Positions 45,315 through 56,200 are shown, counted from the first letter of the stretch. The stretch is DNA of 64,000 bases from Gallionellaceae bacterium (GCA_027448945.1 DAIDMQ010000028.1:1-64000), one strand, 5' to 3'. The notes: a model not told the origin generated them from the sequence alone. Made by a program: numbers and translations.

Positions 45315-47723
45315 TTAGAGTTTGACATCGCGCAAACGTAGCGCATTCGCAATCACCGACACCGAACTGAAACTCATCGCGGCGGCTGCGATGATTGGCG
45401 ATAACAGCAAACCAAAGAACGGGTACAGCACGCCTGCTGCAACAGGTATGCCGAGCACGTTGTAGATAAAGGCGAAGAACAGGTTCTGACGAATGTTTTT
45501 CATGGTTGCACGGGAAAGGCGCAGGGCACGCACGATGCCTCGCAAATCGCCTTTGATCAGGGTGATGCCCGCACTTTCCATTGCCACGTCAGTACCGGTG
45601 CCCATGGCGATCCCAACTTGTGCTTGAGCTAAAGCTGGTGCATCGTTGATACCGTCGCCCGCCATCGCAACGATGCGACCTTCTGCTTGAAGTTTCTTTA
45701 CGATCTCGGCCTTTTGCTCGGGCAGCACTTCCGCCTCAATGCGGTCGATACCTAATTTGCGCGCCACCGCTTCCGCTGTGATGCGGTTGTCGCCGGTGAG
45801 CATGATGACCTGCACGCCTTCCTCATGCAGGGTGCGAATCGCTTCAGCCGTAGATTCCTTGACTGGGTCAGCCACACCGATCAATCCTGCGGCCTTACCG
45901 TCGATTGCCAACAACATCACAGTCTGACCATCGCTGCGCAACGTCTCGGCACGCGCAGGCAAGTCGCCCGCATCAATCTGCAATTCCTCGAACAATTTGA
46001 GGTTACCCAACGCAACGGTGAGTCCTTCGACCGTACCCGTCACACCTTTGCCCGTGATTGAACGGAACTCGCTCACTGCGGTGAGTTCGATGTTTTTATC
46101 TTGTGCACCTAGCACGATGGCCGCCGCCAGCGGATGTTCGCTGGCGCGTTCCAGGCTGGCAGCCAACCACAACACCACTCCTTCTTCGAACCCCGCCAGC
46201 GGAATGACCGAGGTCAGTTTCGGTTTGCCCTCGGTCAGCGTGCCAGTCTTGTCCACCACCAGCGTGTTCACCCTTTCCATCGTTTCCAGTGCTTCGGCAT
46301 TTTTAATCAACACACCCGCCTGTGCACCGCGCCCGGTACCCACCATGATGGACATGGGTGTGGCCAAACCCAACGCACAAGGACAGGCGATAATCAGCAC
46401 TGCCACGGCATTGACGATGGCGTGAGCTAGTCGAGGCTCCGGCCCCCAGATGCCCCAGATCGCCAGTGTCGCGAGTGCAACGCCTATCACTACCGGAACA
46501 AAATAGCCTGCCGTGACATCGGCAAGCCGTTGGATTGGTGCGCGCGAACGCTGTGCCTCGCTCACCATATGCACGATCTGAGCGAGTAAGGTATCTGCAC
46601 CAACGCGTTCGGCACGCATCAACAAGCTGCCCGTGCCGTTTATCGTGGCACCAATCAACCGAGCATCCGTCGTTTTTTCTACAGGGATGGATTCACCGGT
46701 GACCATGGATTCATCCAGTGAACTGACCCCTTCCAGCACCACACCATCCACTGGGACTTTTTCACCTGGACGCACACGCAGCACATCATTTGGTTGCACT
46801 TGTTCCAGCGGAATGTCCTCTTCGTTGCCGTTGGCACGCACGATGCGTGCTGTCTTGGGCGCGAGGCCGAGCAACAATTTGATCGCCGCGCTGGTCTGGC
46901 TGCGCGCACGCAACTCCATCACTTGCCCGAGCAAAACCAGCGCCATGATGACCGCCGCCGCCTCGAAATAGACTGGCACGGTATCGCCCATGCTGCGCAT
47001 CGCAGATGGGAAGATGTCGGGCAGTAGCATCGCCACCACGCTGTAACTCCATGCCACGCCGACGCCGAGAGCGATCAGGGTGAACATGTTGAGGCTGCGG
47101 TTAAGCACGGATTCATAGCCGCGTTTGAAGATAGGCCAGCCGCCCCATATCACCACGGGAGTCGCCAGCACGAACTCTATCCATTGCAGCACAGTCATTG
47201 AAACGAAATCCGGTACGAATTGTGGTGTCAACTCTGAAATCATTGCCATCACAAATACTGGCAAGGCCAGTACAGTGCTCACCCAGAAGCGCCGCGTCAT
47301 GTCGTCCAATTCGGTGTTGTCTTCCGACGCTGTGTTGCGCGGCTCCAATGTCATACCGCACTTAGGGCAGTTGCCCGGCTCGTTGCGCACGACTTCGGGA
47401 TGCATGGGGCAGGTGTATTCAGTGGCACTTGAGGCTGGTGCAATAGGCTCCACAGGTTCAAGTGCCATGCCGCATTTCGGGCAGTTTCCAGGCGCAGACT
47501 GGCGCACCTCTGGGTGCATCGGGCAGGTGTAGTTCCCGACTGCCAGTTTGGAGGGCTTGGTGAGTTGACTTACTTCTGCCTTGTCGTAAGCGGCAGGATT
47601 GACTTGAAATTTATCCAGACACTTTTTCGAGCAGAAGCGATAGTGCTGACCTGCAAGCTCCAGATGATGCGGGCTGTCGTCGGCTACGTTCATGCCGCAA
47701 ACGGGGTCTTGATGGGTAGTCAT
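45315..47723 (-). CDS. copA: Copper/silver-translocating P1B-type ATPase with YHS and HMBD domains
   Basis: 802 aa from ATG 47723, which has AAGGAG upstream; a longer frame adds 19 residues without support. N-terminal YHS domain (DPVCGMN...FCSKKC), then two heavy-metal-binding repeats (YTCPMHPEV...CPKCGM). The ATPase core has transport motif CPC at 447-449, phosphorylated Asp491 in [13 protein letters not shown] and [10 protein letters not shown]. It exports Cu(I)/Ag(I) from the cytoplasm. It resembles SilP/CopF types rather than HMA-domain CopA. Its start overlaps the stop of the HD-GYP gene by 4 bases. Confidence 0.93.
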   Translation of the reverse strand: MTTHQDPVCGMNVADDSPHHLELAGQHYRFCSKKCLDKFQVNPAAYDKAEVSQLTKPSKLAVGNYTCPMHPEVRQSAPGNCPKCGMALEPVEPIAPASSATEYTCPMHPEVVRNEPGNCPKCGMTLEPRNTASEDNTELDDMTRRFWVSTVLALPVFVMAMISELTPQFVPDFVSMTVLQWIEFVLATPVVIWGGWPIFKRGYESVLNRSLNMFTLIALGVGVAWSYSVVAMLLPDIFPSAMRSMGDTVPVYFEAAAVIMALVLLGQVMELRARSQTSAAIKLLLGLAPKTARIVRANGNEEDIPLEQVQPNDVLRVRPGEKVPVDGVVLEGVSSLDESMVTGESIPVEKTTDARLIGATINGTGSLLMRAERVGADTLLAQIVHMVSEAQRSRAPIQRLADVTAGYFVPVVIGVALATLAIWGIWGPEPRLAHAIVNAVAVLIIACPCALGLATPMSIMVGTGRGAQAGVLIKNAEALETMERVNTLVVDKTGTLTEGKPKLTSVIPLAGFEEGVVLWLAASLERASEHPLAAAIVLGAQDKNIELTAVSEFRSITGKGVTGTVEGLTVALGNLKLFEELQIDAGDLPARAETLRSDGQTVMLLAIDGKAAGLIGVADPVKESTAEAIRTLHEEGVQVIMLTGDNRITAEAVARKLGIDRIEAEVLPEQKAEIVKKLQAEGRIVAMAGDGINDAPALAQAQVGIAMGTGTDVAMESAGITLIKGDLRGIVRALRLSRATMKNIRQNLFFAFIYNVLGIPVAAGVLYPFFGLLLSPIIAAAAMSFSSVSVIANALRLRDVKL

Positions 47724-48415
47724 GTCCTGCTCCTTCTTAGGTTGATTGGTGAGACGGCGGGATCCTGCGGTTGCATGCACTTGGCTGCCACCATTTCGCG
47801 CAGGGTAGTCTCCTCCGCCAGAAAAGCCTGCACTGCCAGCGGATCGAATTGTGTGCCGCTCATCCTGGTAATCTCGTCACGCGCCTGGTCAAATGAGCTT
47901 GCTTTGCGGTAAGAACGATCGGAAGTGATTGCGTCGAGCGTATCGATTACTGCAAACAGTCTTGCCCCCAAACAAATCTGCCCGCCACTCAATTTGCGGG
48001 GATAGCCGCTGCCATCGAAACGTTCTTCATGGCACAGGATGATCTCTGCAGCTTCTTCCATGCCGGGTATCTGTGCCACGATACGGTGTCCTTTTTCCGG
48101 GTGAGTGCGCATCTCCTTCCACTCGACTTCGTCGAGCGCATCCTGTTTCAATAAAATAGCATCATGCACGCCGATCTTGCCGATGTCGTGCAGCAATGCC
48201 CCCCAGTAGATATGCCGCAGCCGATGCGGGTCATTGATGAAACGGTGTGCCAACACCAAGGTATGACAGGCAACCCGCTTGGAGTGGTCTCCGGTTTCAT
48301 GCTCGCGAATATCCAGCGCCTCGGCCAGCGCTTCGGCAAAGGCCGCGTCTGCCCGTTCAAGAATCCCTGCTTTTGCATTCATGCAAAACGCTCCCATTTC
48401 AAATTGAAACAGCAT
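47720..48415 (-). CDS. HD-GYP-type phosphohydrolase coupled to the copper ATPase
   Basis: 231 aa (220 if ATG 48381 is used). It has the HD-GYP signatures [29 protein letters not shown] and [13 protein letters not shown], which bind a metal centre and hydrolyse cyclic-di-GMP in the family. No receiver or other sensor domain is attached; the N-terminus is only about 40 residues. The ATGA overlap with copA means coupled translation, linking a second-messenger enzyme to copper export. Confidence 0.85.
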   Translation of the reverse strand: MLFQFEMGAFCMNAKAGILERADAAFAEALAEALDIREHETGDHSKRVACHTLVLAHRFINDPHRLRHIYWGALLHDIGKIGVHDAILLKQDALDEVEWKEMRTHPEKGHRIVAQIPGMEEAAEIILCHEERFDGSGYPRKLSGGQICLGARLFAVIDTLDAITSDRSYRKASSFDQARDEITRMSGTQFDPLAVQAFLAEETTLREMVAAKCMQPQDPAVSPINLRRSRT

Positions 48416-48451
48416 GCTTTCCTTATGAGACGAAAGGCATTGGCTAGGCTG

Positions 48452-48934
48452 CTAGTGGCAACGATTTTTATTTGAGACTTCAAGGCTGCCGACCTCGCAC
48501 TCCTCCAGGTAATTGATAAACGCCAGTTTGAGCCGGTCAGTCCAATCCCCTCCGAGCTGAACACCGACCAATGCCAGTTGGTCTGCAATCTGTTCAGCGT
48601 TCACCTGCATCAGGTCGTACTGAATTTCTATTGCGCTCCCTTCGATGCAAACTTCCTTTACACCCATCATCTCAAGCAAAGCGTTTTTTACCTGCCGCGC
48701 CTGAGCCTCATCCAGTAATTCAGCCAACATCAGGCTGCGTTTCTTGATAATTTTTTTCCCTTGCTGCGCGGGTGCTTTGTGTCCAGGAACTCCAACATAT
48801 AAGTGCGGATTTTCCAGAAATCGCTGCTTGCATTGCGCCGAGCAAAACGCGTAATGGATGCCCGCATAGTCGGTGGTAAACGAAGTTGCGGGAACTGCCA
48901 TTTTGCAAACTGGGTCTTTGACTGTTTCATTCAC
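48452..48934 (-). CDS. YHS-domain protein with HMA-like C-terminus
   Basis: 160 aa from GTG 48934, preceded by AAGGAG. N-terminal YHS motif (VKDPVCKMAV...FCSAQCKQRF), then a linker with KKIIKKR and a C-terminal ferredoxin-like fold of HMA type (ALLEMMGVKEVCIEGSAIEIQYD). Probably a cytosolic copper buffer or donor to the ATPase. Such YHS proteins often lie next to P1B-ATPases. Confidence 0.7.
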   Translation of the reverse strand: MNETVKDPVCKMAVPATSFTTDYAGIHYAFCSAQCKQRFLENPHLYVGVPGHKAPAQQGKKIIKKRSLMLAELLDEAQARQVKNALLEMMGVKEVCIEGSAIEIQYDLMQVNAEQIADQLALVGVQLGGDWTDRLKLAFINYLEECEVGSLEVSNKNRCH

Positions 48935-48989
48935 AATGATTCTCCTTTCACATAATTCAAATGCGCCGCAGCAAAATCTAGCCAGACCG

Positions 48990-49688
48990 TCAAGTACTGC
49001 GATGCCAGGCAACATGCTCATACACCCCAGACCAATAGGCCCCGATGCCAAAGCCGAACAATAATTCTTCGATGGGGAATGCGCCGATCATCACACCGCT
49101 GAGTGCGGGAAGATTCCACACCCGTGCGATGTAGCCCGGAGCCATCATTTCCAGCACGGCTAAAAAAACCAGGTAAAACCCAGTGAACAATATGCCGCCG
49201 ATCAAGGTTTGTCTGGCCAGATCGGGGCGACATAGCGCACAGGACAATCCACCGGCAAACAATGCGGCGATCCCGGGGTAGATTGGATTCCATGGCAAAA
49301 AATACAGTGCGAGGAATACAAAAAAAGGCGCGCTCAATGCCGCGCGGTGAAAGCGATGGTGCGGATGGTTGCGCTCACAACCTGCCAGCGGCAGCAGGCG
49401 TTTTCCAGCCAGTGCGCTGTAAAGCACTGCCCCCACACCACCGATGCCGAAACAAAATATCAGGCTTTCGATGTCAAAGCCGGTACGCTGGGCTAAATCA
49501 AACAAACTGGGGGGATTCCAGTATTCCGGCACAAAGATCGGTTCGGTCAGGCCGAACAACGCGGTCAGCGCACTGCTCCACCACATCACGCGGCGCTGTG
49601 CGGGAACGGCTGCGTACAGCACCCCCCATGGAATTAGGAAGGCGAGTGCCCAGATCAGCCAGACATAGTGATCATTCTCCAGAAACAT
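48990..49688 (-). CDS. Lycopene-cyclase-domain membrane protein
   Basis: 232 aa, about seven membrane helices. FPIEELLFGFGIGAYWSGVYEH near the C-terminus is the hallmark P-x-E-E motif of the CrtY-c/d (heterodimeric lycopene cyclase) family, and a related PIFVPEYW motif occurs at about 50. No carotenoid genes are nearby, and it sits among copper genes, so a cyclase role is doubtful; it may be a repurposed membrane protein. Confidence 0.65.
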   Translation of the reverse strand: MFLENDHYVWLIWALAFLIPWGVLYAAVPAQRRVMWWSSALTALFGLTEPIFVPEYWNPPSLFDLAQRTGFDIESLIFCFGIGGVGAVLYSALAGKRLLPLAGCERNHPHHRFHRAALSAPFFVFLALYFLPWNPIYPGIAALFAGGLSCALCRPDLARQTLIGGILFTGFYLVFLAVLEMMAPGYIARVWNLPALSGVMIGAFPIEELLFGFGIGAYWSGVYEHVAWHRST

Positions 49689-49715
49689 TGCTTATCCTCC
49701 CTGGCAGCGACGCGT

Positions 49716-50192
49716 TCATGGCTGCGCAAGTTGTCTGCGTACCACCCACAGCAGCAAGGGGGGAATCAACACCCATTGCAGCAGCGGCAGCAAGCCAGTT
49801 TCCAGCAGCGGCAATCGCGGCATGGCAGCAGCATACTGCCAGCGCCCGGCAACCTGCGTCGCCCAGTATTCCACGACGACCGTGAACAGGAGACCGATGA
49901 CGACATAAGTGCACAGAGTGCGGATCGAGAGGCGCGCGATCCAGTTGCGTGTTCCACCCAGCAATGCAATCGCCCAGAATGCCAGCAGCGCAATCACGCC
50001 ATCTCCCGCTGCGGCGCGCAGGCATACCATCACGCCATCCCAGTGCGCAAGCGTAGGCATTGCCTTGAATAACGGAATTTGCAACAGCTCCCAAGGCAAA
50101 TTGAGCAGGAAGGCGAACAGCAACACGTTAGGTTCTGGTTGCCTTGTCGCACTGGCGAGGCTGCCGCCAAGTTTCTGGACGATGCTTTTCAT
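49716..50192 (-). CDS. Unknown polytopic membrane protein
   Basis: 158 aa from ATG 50192 with an AGGA upstream. Four predicted membrane helices; conserved-looking LLNLPWELLQIPLF at the start and VVEYWATQVAGRWQY in the middle. Family not recognised. It overlaps the ICMT-like gene by 4 bases and lies 27 bases before the lycopene-cyclase-like gene, so the three are one transcription unit. Confidence 0.6.
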   Translation of the reverse strand: MKSIVQKLGGSLASATRQPEPNVLLFAFLLNLPWELLQIPLFKAMPTLAHWDGVMVCLRAAAGDGVIALLAFWAIALLGGTRNWIARLSIRTLCTYVVIGLLFTVVVEYWATQVAGRWQYAAAMPRLPLLETGLLPLLQWVLIPPLLLWVVRRQLAQP

Positions 50193-50836
50193 TTTTCCTG
50201 CCGCCTTGCGAGTGCAGGCCAGAATGCAGGGGTGGTGGCACGATAGCGGGCATAGTCGACACCGAATTTTGTCTCGGCATCTTGCTCTTCGGTGTACGCC
50301 AGACGCACATAAATCCAGACCAGAATCGGGAACATCAGCAGCGTGATGATCGTTGCCCATTGCAACAGAAATCCGAACATCACCAGCACGAAGGCGACGT
50401 ATTGCGGATGACGAATGCGCGCATAGGGGCCGCTGGTTGCGAGCTCGTTTCGTTGCGCCGCTCGGTAGAGTATCGGCCATGCGGCAGACAGCAACCAGAA
50501 GCCGCCAACGATGAAGGCCATGCTGAGAATATGGAACGGCCCGAAATGGGGGTTGGCGCGCCAGCCAAACATCATTTCAAGCAGATGACCTGCATCATGC
50601 GACCACCAGTTCACCTCTGGGTAATGACTCTGCAACCAGCCCGAGAGCAGGTAGATGGTCAGCGGAAAACCGTACATCTCGGTGAATAATGCCACGATGA
50701 AAGCCGAGTAAAGACCCAGAGAGCGCCAGTCGCGTTGCGACTTCGGCTTGAAGAAACTGAAGGCAAACAGGATGAAAAATGCCGAGTTGATGATCACCAG
50801 CGACCACAGACCATATCCATTTTCCGTGGGATTCAT
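50189..50836 (-). CDS. Isoprenylcysteine methyltransferase (ICMT/PEMT)-like membrane protein
   Basis: 215 aa with about five membrane helices. GPYARIRHPQYVAFVLVMFG is the SAM-binding signature of the ICMT/PEMT/NnrU-like superfamily (R-H-P-x-Y), with the C-terminal E-E...FG-x-x-Y-x-x-Y segment also present. Bacterial members methylate unknown small lipophilic substrates and recur in metal-resistance islands. Overlaps the next gene on both sides by 4 bases. Confidence 0.75.
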   Translation of the reverse strand: MNPTENGYGLWSLVIINSAFFILFAFSFFKPKSQRDWRSLGLYSAFIVALFTEMYGFPLTIYLLSGWLQSHYPEVNWWSHDAGHLLEMMFGWRANPHFGPFHILSMAFIVGGFWLLSAAWPILYRAAQRNELATSGPYARIRHPQYVAFVLVMFGFLLQWATIITLLMFPILVWIYVRLAYTEEQDAETKFGVDYARYRATTPAFWPALARRQEK

Positions 50837-51081
50837 TTTTTGCTCCCTCCGCTATTTTCATCATGACTGCCGTGCGAGCCATGGTCTCCATGTCCGTGGT
50901 GCATGAACAGATGCATCAACGGGCAGGCGAGCAGCAACAGAAACGGCAGTGCACCGAGCAGATGGGCGCGGTGTTCGCTGAACAGAAAAAAGGCCGCAAT
51001 CGCCAGAAAAGCAATGAAAACCCAGTTGTAACCACGCGGCGCGGCATGGCGGTAGTATTCGGTATGTTCGTCATGCTCCAT
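50833..51081 (-). CDS. DUF2933 small membrane protein
   Basis: 82 aa: a membrane helix pair (about 20-38 and 42-60) followed by LMHLFMHHGHGDHGSHGSHD, the His-rich tail typical of DUF2933 proteins found in copper islands. AAGGAG precedes the ATG. Overlaps the ICMT-like gene start by 4 bases. The tail probably binds metal; function not established. Confidence 0.85.
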   Translation of the reverse strand: MEHDEHTEYYRHAAPRGYNWVFIAFLAIAAFFLFSEHRAHLLGALPFLLLLACPLMHLFMHHGHGDHGSHGSHDENSGGSKK

Positions 51082-51161
51082 TTTCTGCTCCTTTCGAAAC
51101 GTGAATCAATTGACTGCGCGGCAAGGTACTTCGCAAACAGGCCGCGCAGGCGACTGTCGGA

Positions 51162-51422
51162 CTAGTGTTTTTCCTTCAAGTGGTCATGCCTATCCGCTTT
51201 TAATGAGGATTCAGGTTTTTCAGCTCCTGTAGCAGGGGCTGCCATTGGAATCCCCATTTTTTCTTCCATATGGTTGTGCTTTTTCATCGGCTTTTTTACT
51301 TCAGCTTTTTCCATTGTTGGGGTTTCGACTTTAGCCCCCGAATGATGTTCTTCATTGGCATATGCTGTCGTAGCTGCGAATGCAGCGAGTGTGGCGGCGA
51401 GTAGTGAGGTTTTCAGTTTCAT
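51162..51422 (-). CDS. Small periplasmic Met/His-rich protein
   Basis: 86 aa. Signal peptide to about residue 22 (AFAATTAYA), then a charged chain with EEHHSG, KKHNHMEEKMG, DRHDHLKEKH. Likely a periplasmic copper or silver sponge. No known domain. AGGAG lies upstream. Confidence 0.6.
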   Translation of the reverse strand: MKLKTSLLAATLAAFAATTAYANEEHHSGAKVETPTMEKAEVKKPMKKHNHMEEKMGIPMAAPATGAEKPESSLKADRHDHLKEKH

Positions 51423-51523
51423 TTTTAACTCCTAAAAATTAAAGGTGAATAAATTCTCTGCATTCAACATTCCATCAAATAGCCATCGACACCTCCTTTC
51501 AACAAAACAAAATAAATACGAAT

Positions 51524-52189
51524 CTAATCATTGTGTGGCAGCGTTCCTGGCGCATGGGTATGCCCAATTTTTTCGGGTGTCGTGACTTGGATATTCGTCG
51601 CGGGCGTTGAACTGGATGGAGACTCACCCAGCACCGATTCATCATGGCTATGCGTATGACCACCCTCATGAGATGCGGCTGCATCTGGCATCTGCATGTC
51701 GCCGTGAGCGTGTGGATGGTCATGCCCCGCCCCCTCCGCTTTGGGCAAAGACATCACGCCCAAACCGTAGCGGTACACTAGCTCGCCCCCATGCCATGCG
51801 GTTGCCATCACTAACAGCCATGCCACCATCAACGCAACCAAAAAGCCCAGCGTGGGTTTCTTACCAGTTCGTCCGCACCACACATCCCAAGCCAAGAGTG
51901 CCAGCCATGCGACCAAGGTGCCCAATGCCCAGTTGCGATGCACGGTCATGGCGGCATGACTGATCTCATCATGTTCAACACTGTTGTAAGCGAACCAACC
52001 AAATACCACGGCAATCAAGGCAAACAATACTGCGCCCCATAACATCCAACGTCCTGCCAGCAAAATCAACGACGCGTAAGGTTTGTTATTCAGCAACGCG
52101 CCAATGGCAGTAAAGGCTAGGGCCGAGGTGATAAACGCGATGGGGAAATGCACCAATACAGGGTGAAAATTGGGAATAATTTCAATCAT
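51524..52189 (-). CDS. DUF2231 membrane protein with His-rich tail
   Basis: 221 aa. Four membrane helices in the first 140 residues with HPVLVHFPIAFI (DUF2231 signature) and conserved His residues; then a tail rich in His (HDHPHAHGD, HEGGHTHSHDE, HTHAPG). DUF2231 proteins are thought to be haem- or metal-linked membrane proteins. Copper-island context and the tail suggest periplasmic metal binding. Confidence 0.8.
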   Translation of the reverse strand: MIEIIPNFHPVLVHFPIAFITSALAFTAIGALLNNKPYASLILLAGRWMLWGAVLFALIAVVFGWFAYNSVEHDEISHAAMTVHRNWALGTLVAWLALLAWDVWCGRTGKKPTLGFLVALMVAWLLVMATAWHGGELVYRYGLGVMSLPKAEGAGHDHPHAHGDMQMPDAAASHEGGHTHSHDESVLGESPSSSTPATNIQVTTPEKIGHTHAPGTLPHND

Positions 52190-52214
52190 GCCCGCCTCCT
52201 TAAGTTAATGAAGA

Positions 52215-52421
52215 TTAGTGCTGATGTGTTGGTGCAACATCATGGACGGACGATTGAGATGGTTCAGTCTTAGTTTGCGGCTCTGTCTGAACAACCTTTT
52301 CTTCGTGCCCGTCGCCGTGCGCCATACCCATCATTCACACACCCTTACTCATCATCCAAGCCATCATTGCGACCATCACAATTACAACCACTGTCACTTC
52401 TCCCTTTTGCTGATGTTTCAT
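52215..52421 (-). pseudogene. Small copper-island membrane peptide split by an in-frame TGA
   Basis: From ATG 52421 (with AAAGGA upstream) the frame encodes 28 residues with one helix (VVVIVMVAMMAWMM), then stops at TGA 52337-52335. The same frame continues at once with ATG ATG and 39 more residues (MMGMAHGDGHEEK... THQH) to TAA at 52215. The two halves look like one 68-residue His/Met-rich protein broken by a nonsense codon, or two coupled peptides. Confidence 0.55.
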
Positions 52422-52432
52422 TTCTATTCCTT

Positions 52433-52870
52433 TCACTCAACTGAAAAAACATAAGGTTGTTTGCCGTCTTTCGGCACGGCATAGATAGTCAGCGTCCCTT
52501 TTTTCATCTCGCCCATGCCGGGCGAGTTTTGCGGCATACCGGGTGCGCTGATGCCGACGATGGCCGGTTTTTCTTTGAGCAGCTTGCGGATGGCGGCAAC
52601 CGGAACATGACCCTCGACCACATAGCCGTTGACCAGCGCCGTGTGGCAACTCGCAACACTTGCCATACCGTAGCGTTTCTTAATTGCGCTCATATCAGTT
52701 TCATTGTTTGCCTCCACCACAAAACCGTTGTCGCGCAAATAGTCCACATATTTTTCGCAGCAGCCACAAGTTGGGCTTTTGTAAACTGTGACCATCGTTG
52801 CGGCTTGCGTTGCTGCAATGCTTGCCAAGCCGAGTAATAGTGCAATCGTTATTTGTTTAAGTCGCTTCAT
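52433..52870 (-). CDS. DUF411 periplasmic metal-binding protein
   Basis: 145 aa. A signal peptide to about residue 24, then a thioredoxin-like core with TVYKSPTCGCCEKYVDYLRDNGF (CGCC) and a conserved CHTALV...GHVPVAAI, the DUF411 signature. Members are found in copper and silver resistance operons and bind Cu. AGAGCAAGATG provides the start. Confidence 0.9.
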   Translation of the reverse strand: MKRLKQITIALLLGLASIAATQAATMVTVYKSPTCGCCEKYVDYLRDNGFVVEANNETDMSAIKKRYGMASVASCHTALVNGYVVEGHVPVAAIRKLLKEKPAIVGISAPGMPQNSPGMGEMKKGTLTIYAVPKDGKQPYVFSVE

Positions 52871-52891
52871 CTTGCTCTTCCTTAGGTGTTG

Positions 52892-53236
52892 TTATTTGCC
52901 GACAATTTTGACGATGAACCACTGCTTGTTGTCGCCTTGCATCAATTCAAAACGCACCGCATCACCCACCTTCAGGTTTGGCGGTAAAGCGTCACGCAAG
53001 GTGAACCACATGGTCATTGCGGGCCAATCAAGGGTGGCTATTGCCTCGTGCTTAATCTGCACTTTATTGGCTTGGGGGTTGACCGCTTTCAGTACACCCA
53101 TGCCTGTGTGAGTGGCGGCGGGAGCTGTCGCCATTTGCTGGGCTACCATGTCATGGTGATGTTCGTGCGAGGCGGCCAGCGTTGTTCCGCTCGATGTTGC
53201 CAGCGCAAAGCCAAGGGTAAGAATGAGTTTGTTCAT
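52892..53236 (-). CDS. cusF: CusF-like periplasmic copper chaperone, copy 2
   Basis: 114 aa, the counterpart of the gene at 44702-45046. Signal peptide to about residue 22, HEHHHDM, then the CusF fold with the copper ligand region (WPAMTMWFTLRDA). It follows the intact cusA by 11 bases and is part of the cusCBAF operon. It supplies Cu(I)/Ag(I) to the tripartite pump. Confidence 0.92.
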   Translation of the reverse strand: MNKLILTLGFALATSSGTTLAASHEHHHDMVAQQMATAPAATHTGMGVLKAVNPQANKVQIKHEAIATLDWPAMTMWFTLRDALPPNLKVGDAVRFELMQGDNKQWFIVKIVGK

Positions 53237-53247
53237 GTAATTTCCTT

Positions 53248-56200
53248 TCAGTGAGTTGAGGTTGATGAAATCAGTTCGCGTTGTTTAATGAGGGCGTAGA
53301 TGACTGGAATCACCAGCAGCGTCAGCACCGCCGACGACACCATGCCGCCGACCATCGGTGCGGCGATGCGGCGCATCACTTCCGAGCCCGTACCCGTACT
53401 CCACAGAATAGGTAGCAAGCCCGCCATGATGGCGACCACGGTCATCATCTTGGGGCGCACGCGCTCTACCGCGCCTTCCATGATGGCGGCGTAGAGGTCC
53501 TGTGCGGAGGGTTCACGGCCTGATGCGATGCAATGTTCTTGCACTTCCTGCCACGCCTTCTCCAGATAGATCAGCATCACCACTCCAGTCTCTGCCGCCA
53601 CACCGGCCAGTGCGATGAAGCCGACTGCCACTGCCACGCTCAGGTTGTAGTCCAGTAACCACAGCAACCATACGCCACCGACCAGTGCAAACGGCACGGA
53701 CAACATCACCACGACGGATTCCGTCACCTTCTGGAAGTTGAGATAAAGCAGCAGGAAGATGATGAGTAGCGTGACAGGAATCACGACCTTCATCTTCGCG
53801 GCGGCGCGTTCCATGTACTCGAACTGACCGCTCCATGTCGCGTAATAGCCGGGCGGGAATTTCACTTCAGCCGCTACCGCCTTACGCGCTTCGTCCACAT
53901 AAGAGCCGATATCGCGTTCACGAATATCGACATAGATGTAGGCAGAGAGCAGGGCGTTCTCGGTGCGGATAGACGGCGCGCCTTTGCTCAGGCTCACCTT
54001 GGCGAGCTGGCCGAGTGGGAGCATCGCGCCGTCTATGGTGGGCACCAGCACCTCGCGCGCGATCTGTTCCGGTGTGCTGCGCAGATCACGCGGATAACGT
54101 ACGTTCACACCGAAGCGTTCCAGCCCTTCCACGGTGGTGGTCACGTTCTCCCCCCCCAGTGCAGTGGCGATCACTTCCTGCACCTCACCGATAGTGAGTC
54201 CGTAGCGCGCTAACGCTAATCTGTCCGGCTCGATGTTGAGATAAAAGCCGCCCGTGATGCGTTCGGCGTAGGCACTGGAAGTGCCAGGCACTTTTTTCAC
54301 CACTGCTTCGATCTGTTTGGCGAGGCGCTCCATCTCGTCCAGATTTTTGCCATACACCTTGATGCCGATGGGCGTGCGGATGCCGGTAGAGAGCATGTCG
54401 ATGCGCGCCTTGATCGGCATGGTCCACGAGTTGGCCACGCCGGGGAACTGCAAGGCTTTGTCCATCTCGGCGATCAGCTTGTCGGTGTCCATGCCGTCGC
54501 GCCATTCTTCCTGCGGTTTGAGGTTGATCACCGTCTCAAACATCTCCAGCGGTGCCGGGTCGGTCGCGGTCTGCGCGCGTCCGGCTTTGCCGTACACCGA
54601 CGCAACCTCGGGGAAGCTATTGATGATCTTGTTCTGCGTCTGCAACAGCTCCGCTGCTTTGGTCACCGACATGCCAGGCAGTGAAGCGGGCATATAGAAC
54701 AGCGTGCCCTCGTTCAGCGTTGGCATGAATTCGCTGCCTAGTTTCATCGCGGGATACAGCGAGAGCAACATCACCAACACGGTCACTACCAGTGTGGGTG
54801 TCTTGTGGCGCAACACTAGGGTGATGAGAGGACGATAGGCTGCAATCAGCCAACGATTCACTGGGTTCTGCGCTTCTGGCATGATTTTCCCTTTGATGAA
54901 TAGCAGCATCAGCACGGGAACCAGCGTCACAGAAAGCAAAGCTGCGCCAGCCATGGCGAAGGTCTTCGTGAAAGCCAGCGGCGCGAACAAGCGACCTTCC
55001 TGCGCCTCCAGCGTGAATACTGGCAGGAACGACACGGTGATGATGAGCAACGAGAAGAAGAGCGAGGGGCCGACTTCTTTGCAGGCGGTCAGCATCGCAT
55101 CGAAGCGTGATTCATTTTCCTTCAGTCGTTCGATATGTTTATGCGCATTCTCTATCATCACAATCGCCGCATCCACCATCGCCCCGATGGCAATCGCAAT
55201 GCCGCTCAAACTCATGATGTTGGAGTTCATGCCCAGAGCGCGCATGGCGATGAAGGCAATGAGTATGCCCACGGGCAACATCAAGATAGCCACCAGTGCA
55301 CTGCGGGCGTGCATCAGAAACACCATGCACACGACTGCAACGATCACACCTTCTTCGAGCAAGGTGTGTTTGAGTGTTTCAATTGCGCGCTGGATCAGCT
55401 CGGAACGGTCATACACCGCTTGGATGCTCACCCCTTCAGGTAACCCAGGCGTAATTTCGGCGATCTTGTCTTTGATGTTCTGAATGACCTCCAGCGCGTT
55501 CTGACCGTAGCGCGCCATGGCGATACCGGACACTACCTCGCCTTCGCCGTTGAGTTCGGCGATGCCGCGCCGCTCATCCGGCCCCAGCTCGACACGGGCG
55601 ATGTCGCGCAACAAAACGGGTGTGCCGCGTTCGGCTTTCACCACCAGATTTTCGATGTCGCTGATGCCATGCAGATAACCTTTACCGCGCACCATGTACT
55701 CGGTCTCTGCCATCTCCACCACGCGTCCACCTACATCACGGTTCGAGTCACGAATTACCTGTGTGACTTTGTTTAACGGGATGCCATAAGCGCGTAGTTT
55801 GATAGGGTCAACCGTTACCTGATATTGCTGAACGAAGCCGCCAATGGAGGCGACTTCTGCCACACCGTGCGCCTTGGTCAGTTGATAGCGCAGATACCAG
55901 TCCTGCATGGTGCGCAGTTGCGCGAGGTTGTGTTTTTCGCTCAAGACGGCGTATTGATACACCCAGCCCACGCCTGTGGCATCGGGGCCTAATTGTGGTG
56001 CGACATTTTTTGGCAAGCGTCCCGCGATGCTGTTCAGATATTCCAGAACACGCGAACGCGCCCAATAAATATCCGTACCGTCTTCAAAGATCACATACAC
56101 GAAGGATGCGCCGAAGAAGGAGAATCCACGCACCACCTTGGATTTCGGTACGGACAGCATCGCCGTGGTGAGTGGATAGGTGACTTGGTCTTCCACGACC

